Assembly (NCBI GenBank): GCA_046706685.1
Contig: JBJKPE010000139.1
Location: 1 to 5,543, forward strand
DNA length: 5,543 nt
Direction: 5' to 3'
Source: JARRRD01 sp046706685
GTDB taxonomy: Bacteria > Nitrospirota > Thermodesulfovibrionia > Thermodesulfovibrionales > UBA6898
The translations under genes were made by a program, and so were the position numbers. The notes under the pieces are model-generated. The model saw only the letters and a program-made list of their open reading frames with translations, searched no databases and was not told the DNA's origin. Of this stretch, positions 5,402 through 5,543 are shown in pieces (position 1 is the first letter of the stretch; the number at the start of each line of letters is the position of its first letter).

Positions 5402-5412
5402 AGGGTAACCCT
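5402..5412. repeat. Small palindrome in the thyA / CooC-like divergent region
   Basis: AGGGT-A-ACCCT is a perfect 5-bp dyad around one base. It lies where the -35 of the plus-strand promoter would be and could be a regulator site. It is too short to be convincing alone. Confidence 0.25.
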
Positions 5413-5428
5413 TATCCCGCAAAAAAGA

Positions 5429-5434
5429 TATAAT
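5429..5434 (+). promoter_or_regulatory. Candidate -10 box for the CooC-like gene
   Basis: A perfect TATAAT in an AT-rich stretch, 36 bp before the ATG. At 16-18 bp spacing there is no good -35 (GTAACC or similar), and the small palindrome occupies that place, so activation by a bound regulator is possible. Inferred from sequence only. Confidence 0.4.
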
Positions 5435-5470
5435 AAATACTGACCGGAAAAATAAAGCGAGAGGTGTGAC

Positions 5471-5543
5471 ATGGCATATGTAATTGCCTTTGCAGGAAAG
5501 GGCGGCACCGGGAAGACGAGCGTTGCCGCGCTTACTATCAAAT
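5471..5543 (+). CDS. CooC/MinD-family P-loop ATPase, N-terminal fragment
   Basis: The first 24 codons are present and the gene runs off the right edge. After MAYVIAF comes AGKGGTGKTS (8-17), the deviant Walker A motif KGGxGKT/S of the SIMIBI class (MinD/ParA/NifH/CooC). The very early position of the motif and the opening MAYVIA resemble CooC-type proteins, which insert nickel into carbon monoxide dehydrogenase/acetyl-CoA synthase in anaerobes. MinD, ParA and Mrp proteins share the motif, so CooC is the leading guess only. The start ATG has GAGG with 6 nt spacing (5461-5464). It is the only complete-looking gene start on the plus strand and is divergent from thyA. Confidence 0.75.
   Translation, partial: MAYVIAFAGKGGTGKTSVAALTIK

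Overview
The window suggests an anaerobic bacterium of moderate GC, with Nitrospirota or Desulfobacterota as the best guess. This is inferred from gene content: a cell-wall operon with a GerMN protein followed by murI and rph, a methanogen-type thymidylate synthase, a REC-PilZ protein and a CooC-like ATPase. The taxonomic call is an inference, not a match. Three of the minus-strand genes (ftsH, murI and the REC-PilZ gene) appear to start with TTG, each behind a good Shine-Dalgarno sequence.

Nearly everything reads on the minus strand. From right to left: a short plus-strand 5' fragment of a CooC/MinD-type ATPase runs off the right edge. It diverges from a ThyA-family thymidylate synthase on the minus strand. 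A GC-rich, hairpin-bearing spacer of about 226 bp follows, then a two-domain REC-PilZ response regulator. Next is a 280-bp gap holding divergent promoter signals and, on the plus strand, what looks like the decayed 5' end of an isoaspartyl peptidase/asparaginase gene. A tight operon follows: periplasmic AMIN-amidase, membrane-anchored GerMN protein, glutamate racemase (murI) and RNase PH (rph). These genes overlap or are 4 bp apart. At the left edge, 80 bp beyond rph and behind its own promoter, the first 19 codons of a likely ftsH are visible.

The operon joins peptidoglycan precursor supply (MurI makes D-glutamate), peptidoglycan cleavage in the envelope (amidase, with GerMN as a probable envelope partner) and RNA 3'-end maturation (RNase PH). 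The REC-PilZ protein would link a phosphorelay to cyclic-di-GMP. The thymidylate synthase makes dTMP. The CooC-like ATPase probably begins a separate plus-strand transcription unit, possibly for carbon monoxide dehydrogenase/acetyl-CoA synthase maturation.

Most of the window is ordinary core-genome content. The points most worth a second look are the asparaginase-family remnant, the near-identical promoter/leader blocks before ftsH and thyA, a spare translation start upstream of thyA, and homopolymer runs inside the REC-PilZ and GerMN genes. I saw no CRISPR array, tRNA, rRNA, insertion sequence or clearly new system.
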